DNA from: RGVD01 sp040403075
GTDB taxonomy: Bacteria; Bacteroidota; Bacteroidia; UKL13-3
Assembly (NCBI GenBank): GCA_040403075.1
Contig: JBBALJ010000123.1
Span: 1 to 8,528, forward strand
Length of the DNA: 8,528 nucleotides
Reading direction: 5' to 3'
Both the position numbers and the translations under genes were made by a program. This document shows, piece after piece, positions 6,901 through 8,528 of the stretch (position 1 is the first letter of the stretch; each line of letters opens with the position of its first letter). The notes below the pieces were generated by a model. That model ran no database searches, was not told the DNA's origin, and saw only the letters and a program-made list of their open reading frames with translations.

Positions 6901-8434
6901 CGCAGCAAGTGCGAATGCAATACTTACTTCTCCAAGAATTACCGGAGCTACAGCTGCATCTCAATTGAGATTTGATTATAGAGTAACTGATAGAGTTGGT
7001 GGTGCAGCCACTACCTTAGGCTTAACAGACGCAATTAATGTTTACATCTCAACTGATTGCGGTACAAGCTATTCATTGGCAAAAACCATCGATATGTCTA
7101 ATCACATTATTTCATCAAGCTACAACTCTGTTGCTATTAATTTAGCTAGTTACATTGCAGGTGGAAACGATTTACGCGTTAAATTTTCACTTGATTGGTT
7201 TGGAACAGGAAACGATTCGTATATTGATTTTGATGATATTCGTTTTATTGACACTACAAATGATGTGAAACCAACGAATATTTCTGGTATTTGTGCTAGC
7301 CTTCCTTTAGGTGCCTCATTAAATGTAACTTCTGATATTTCTAATTTAGGAACTTCAACTGCTAATACGGTGTCATATGGTATTACCATTAATGGTGCTG
7401 GAAGTTTCAGTAATTCAAGTACAATAACGGCCATTGTTGGCGGTGCATCATCATCTATTGCCTTTTCTTCTTTCACACCATCAGCTGTTGGAACCTATAA
7501 CGTAAGAATATACAACAATTATTCTAGTGATAATGACATATACAATGATACAGTTTATAGGTCATTTACAGTATTTGCAGGTATAGATACATTTACCATC
7601 AGCAACTTAACAACCAGTTCATTCACAATAAATTGGTCAGCAATTACTGGGGCAACTAGCTACAACTTAGATGTTGCTTCAGACCCTTCATTCAATTCTA
7701 TTTTAGTGGGCTATAATAATTTAACTGTGTCTGGGACATCTCAAAGTGTTACAGGACTTAGCTCTGGAGTTACCTATTATTATAGGGTTAGAACCACAAA
7801 TTCTTGTGGAACTTCTATTAATTCTAGAACAAATAATGCTACCACACTAACCTTGAGCACACCATTAACATTAACTGCTTATTTACAAGGTTTATACCTT
7901 GGAGGTAGCACGATGATAGCTGCACCTATTGCTGCTCTTGGTACTGGTTCTTCCACTGTTGCAGATACCGTAACAATTGAATTACATGATGCAACCTCTC
8001 CTTATGCTCTTGTTTCAACTACAATAGGAACAATAGGAACTAATGGTGTAGGTAATATTTCATTGCCTCCAACTGCAAGTGGTGGAACATACTATATCGT
8101 ATTAAAACACCGTAACTCAATAACTACATGGAGTTCAAATCCAGTAACTTTCAATAATTCAAGCAATAGCTATAATTTCAGTACTGGAGTTACTCAAGCG
8201 TTTGGTGACAATTTAGTAAATGTTGGTCCAGGTGTATATGCTATATTCAGTGGAGACATTAACCAAGATGGATCAGTGGATTTTAATGATTATCCAGGTT
8301 TGGATATCGCAAGTTCAGCTGGAGTTCTTGGATATGATTCAAATGACTTAAATGGAGATGCTTCAGTAGATTTTAACGACTATCCTGTATTAGATGTGAA
8401 TAGTAGTTTAGGTGTAATTTCGGTTAATCCATAA
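3971..8434 (+). CDS. Giant secreted multi-domain surface protein with beta-helix, CARDB-like, FN3 and dockerin-like modules
   Basis: This is a 1487-residue exported protein, rich in Ser/Thr/Asn and poor in charged residues. It has a signal peptide (MNKKLQKLIMLLIAFTVIQAKAQ). Residues about 25-545 look like a right-handed beta-helix: irregular strand repeats with Asn ladders such as VIQNNQIRDF, ILIDSNRIF, VNVYNNTVRL and LNVQNNLFIN. It ends in the typical RPTTCYKGAFE. Then come a CARDB-like Ig module (about 551-650), an unassigned beta-sandwich (655-810), a second CARDB-like module (813-920), and a jelly-roll/cleaved-adhesin-like domain (933-1095: LPNGWT, LTSPRI, DSYIDFDDIRF). A third CARDB-like module (1098-1202), an FN3 domain (1204-1294: FTINWSAITGATSYNLDV, YYYRVRTTNSCG) and an Ig-like module (1297-1425: YLQGLY, TVTIELHD, VLKHRNSITTWSS) follow. 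It ends in two EF-hand/dockerin-like loops, DINQDGSVDFND (1429-1440) and DLNGDASVDFND (1459-1470). It probably acts in adhesion or polymer binding; no catalytic motif was seen. The usual type 9 secretion C-terminal sorting motif (a PNP-containing domain) is absent. It appears monocistronic. Domain borders are approximate. Confidence 0.88.
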   Translation: MNKKLQKLIMLLIAFTVIQAKAQQVTVTSTAGSGAGSTGGYSSLISAFSDINSGIYQGDINIRIHASFSMSASAVLNASGTGSALYTTVVIRPADTSTVTKQVSTTTAALNLIELNGADSVVIDGRAGGTGTSSLLEFANNFNSGTASSTSVTMRLNNGATRNEFRYVSFTNASNQAATNGAALGASNASNSCNIAFMNTTVGSSANSNNSVKNCVLTGARLSMFFDGTNALSNANMDNIVIQNNQIRDFASRGIDVNNNVGTILIDSNRIFYSSGYTSTNGAAIRAISLGSGTASATNRMTATVTKNRIYDLKLSGFTNLSITSIIIQPPSTSPSTYDIVNNSIVQMQTNSGVTAGATGGLVGIIFTGANSATVNVYNNTVRLGGFITLTGMTNSSIRSYAFGKFNSGASSVLNVQNNLFINTRTGGTMSNLAVANHMGAWYNTNTTGTNNINNNTYNGTGQYVMGWGGFVYTTFAGAYQTAASPNDANSTFKSPAFTNTQQPYLTGASLGDADLSATRLTAAPTDIDNASRPTTCYKGAFESSTQFVTNDLAATIIYTYGKVPVGTLDSVRVRFKSNGVSTLTNSVLSLRFKGASGDTTIYLTVPSIAPLSDVIVKFPGFTPLNIGYDTITASMPAGDQNTANDQVIWVRENTLNALSYTRPFQTNSGTVGTNPQGEMLAKFNTPVSNFVNQVNVNFNTAGLDFQIVIYEDSGSTWGPKRNPLYVSSTQQTIVGVFNLSLPSIAIRSGDFFVGVRQTTANNVGFAYQTENPIRTNTFYFRQGATFNTLAWNDFAPNNFFRFMIEPRLKINNDLGITSLVSPSLCAGSSNATVSVNVQNLGLLKQDFAVNPLSVSGTATDPNGAITSFGPIVINSDTLTSDGNLVVTLSNTYNMSTAGNYTFNAWSKSNVDINASNDTLPAVTRTAVTPVSSPYAETFNASLALPNGWTSTRFAATNGAGKSSSNGMRVNIFNSVNAASANAILTSPRITGATAASQLRFDYRVTDRVGGAATTLGLTDAINVYISTDCGTSYSLAKTIDMSNHIISSSYNSVAINLASYIAGGNDLRVKFSLDWFGTGNDSYIDFDDIRFIDTTNDVKPTNISGICASLPLGASLNVTSDISNLGTSTANTVSYGITINGAGSFSNSSTITAIVGGASSSIAFSSFTPSAVGTYNVRIYNNYSSDNDIYNDTVYRSFTVFAGIDTFTISNLTTSSFTINWSAITGATSYNLDVASDPSFNSILVGYNNLTVSGTSQSVTGLSSGVTYYYRVRTTNSCGTSINSRTNNATTLTLSTPLTLTAYLQGLYLGGSTMIAAPIAALGTGSSTVADTVTIELHDATSPYALVSTTIGTIGTNGVGNISLPPTASGGTYYIVLKHRNSITTWSSNPVTFNNSSNSYNFSTGVTQAFGDNLVNVGPGVYAIFSGDINQDGSVDFNDYPGLDIASSAGVLGYDSNDLNGDASVDFNDYPVLDVNSSLGVISVNP
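8255..8431 (+). repeat. Tandem dockerin-like calcium-loop duplication at the C-terminus
   Basis: Two adjacent in-frame units of 30 and 29 codons encode D[IL]N[QG]D[GA]SVDFNDYP[GV]LD[IV][AN]SS[AL]GV[LI]. Each starts with a 12-residue loop having Asp/Asn at positions 1, 3, 5 and 12, which fits calcium coordination as in EF-hands and type I dockerins. The second loop has Ala rather than Gly at position 6. Confidence 0.8.
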
Positions 8435-8458
8435 ACAACCTATCACATTAGATTTATT

Positions 8459-8496
8459 AAAAAATCCCGTTTGAAATATTTCAAACGGGATTTTTT
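8459..8496 (+). terminator. Palindromic intrinsic terminator after the large secreted protein gene
   Basis: A 38-base perfect inverted repeat is centred between 8477 and 8478, with the core AATCCCGTTTGAA on the left arm. A six-A tract precedes it and a six-T tract follows, so it can terminate transcription from either direction. It lies 24 bases after the stop codon. The bidirectional form would suit a converging neighbour just outside the window. Confidence 0.92.
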
Positions 8497-8528
8497 ATTT
8501 ATTGTTGTATTAATTATACTATGGTTTA

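Noticed and set aside
7150..7476. Minus-strand 108-codon frame inside the giant gene
   Set aside because: It is antisense to well-defined jelly-roll and Ig-like modules and its translation is not recognisable.
8521..8528. ATG at 8521 as the start of a following gene
   Set aside because: Only eight bases remain, so nothing can be judged; the spacing from the terminator would allow it, but there is no supporting content.

Overview
The window looks like a piece of a Bacteroidota chromosome. It is AT-rich, its starts are preceded by A-rich sequence rather than Shine-Dalgarno motifs, and its promoter-like sites resemble the Bacteroidota pattern (TTG/TTTG, about 20 bases, TAnnTTTG). The proteins also fit: an OmpA protein with thrombospondin type 3 repeats, a DUF2520 protein, the Bacteroidota family labelled 'asparagine synthetase B', and a very large secreted multi-domain protein. 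I cannot place it below phylum.

Layout. Bases 1-1464 hold two minus-strand genes that overlap by 11 bases. The upstream one is a Rossmann/DUF2520 protein with a GTG start. The downstream one is a secreted protein of the so-called asparagine synthetase B family, cut off by the window edge. Bases 1465-1597 are a divergent intergenic region with weak promoter candidates for both directions. Bases 1598-3172 encode an OmpA-family outer-membrane/peptidoglycan-linking protein with six calcium-binding TSP3 repeats, followed by a clear intrinsic terminator. Bases 3234-3970 contain no intact gene. In their middle (3365-3682) I can read, in one frame interrupted by three stops, the C-terminal end of a beta-barrel surface protein resembling the Omp85/BamA-TamA surface antigen family; this is a decayed gene. 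A good promoter (TTGACA, 17 bases, TATCAT) then leads into a 1487-residue secreted protein at 3971-8434. It is built of a beta-helix-like region, several Ig-like (CARDB-like) modules, a jelly-roll-like module, an FN3 domain, and a C-terminal module ending in two dockerin-like calcium loops. A 38-base perfect palindrome with A and T tracts closes this gene as an intrinsic terminator.

How the genes fit together. Most of the window concerns the cell envelope: a lipid-exported or periplasmic protein, an OmpA anchor, a dead outer-membrane barrel and a giant surface or secreted protein. Only the DUF2520 protein looks cytoplasmic. No defence system, mobile element, CRISPR array, tRNA or rRNA was seen. 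The observations most worth following are the surface-antigen relic, the giant protein's non-standard C-terminal module (no recognisable type 9 secretion sorting domain), and the doubtful 'asparagine synthetase' name.
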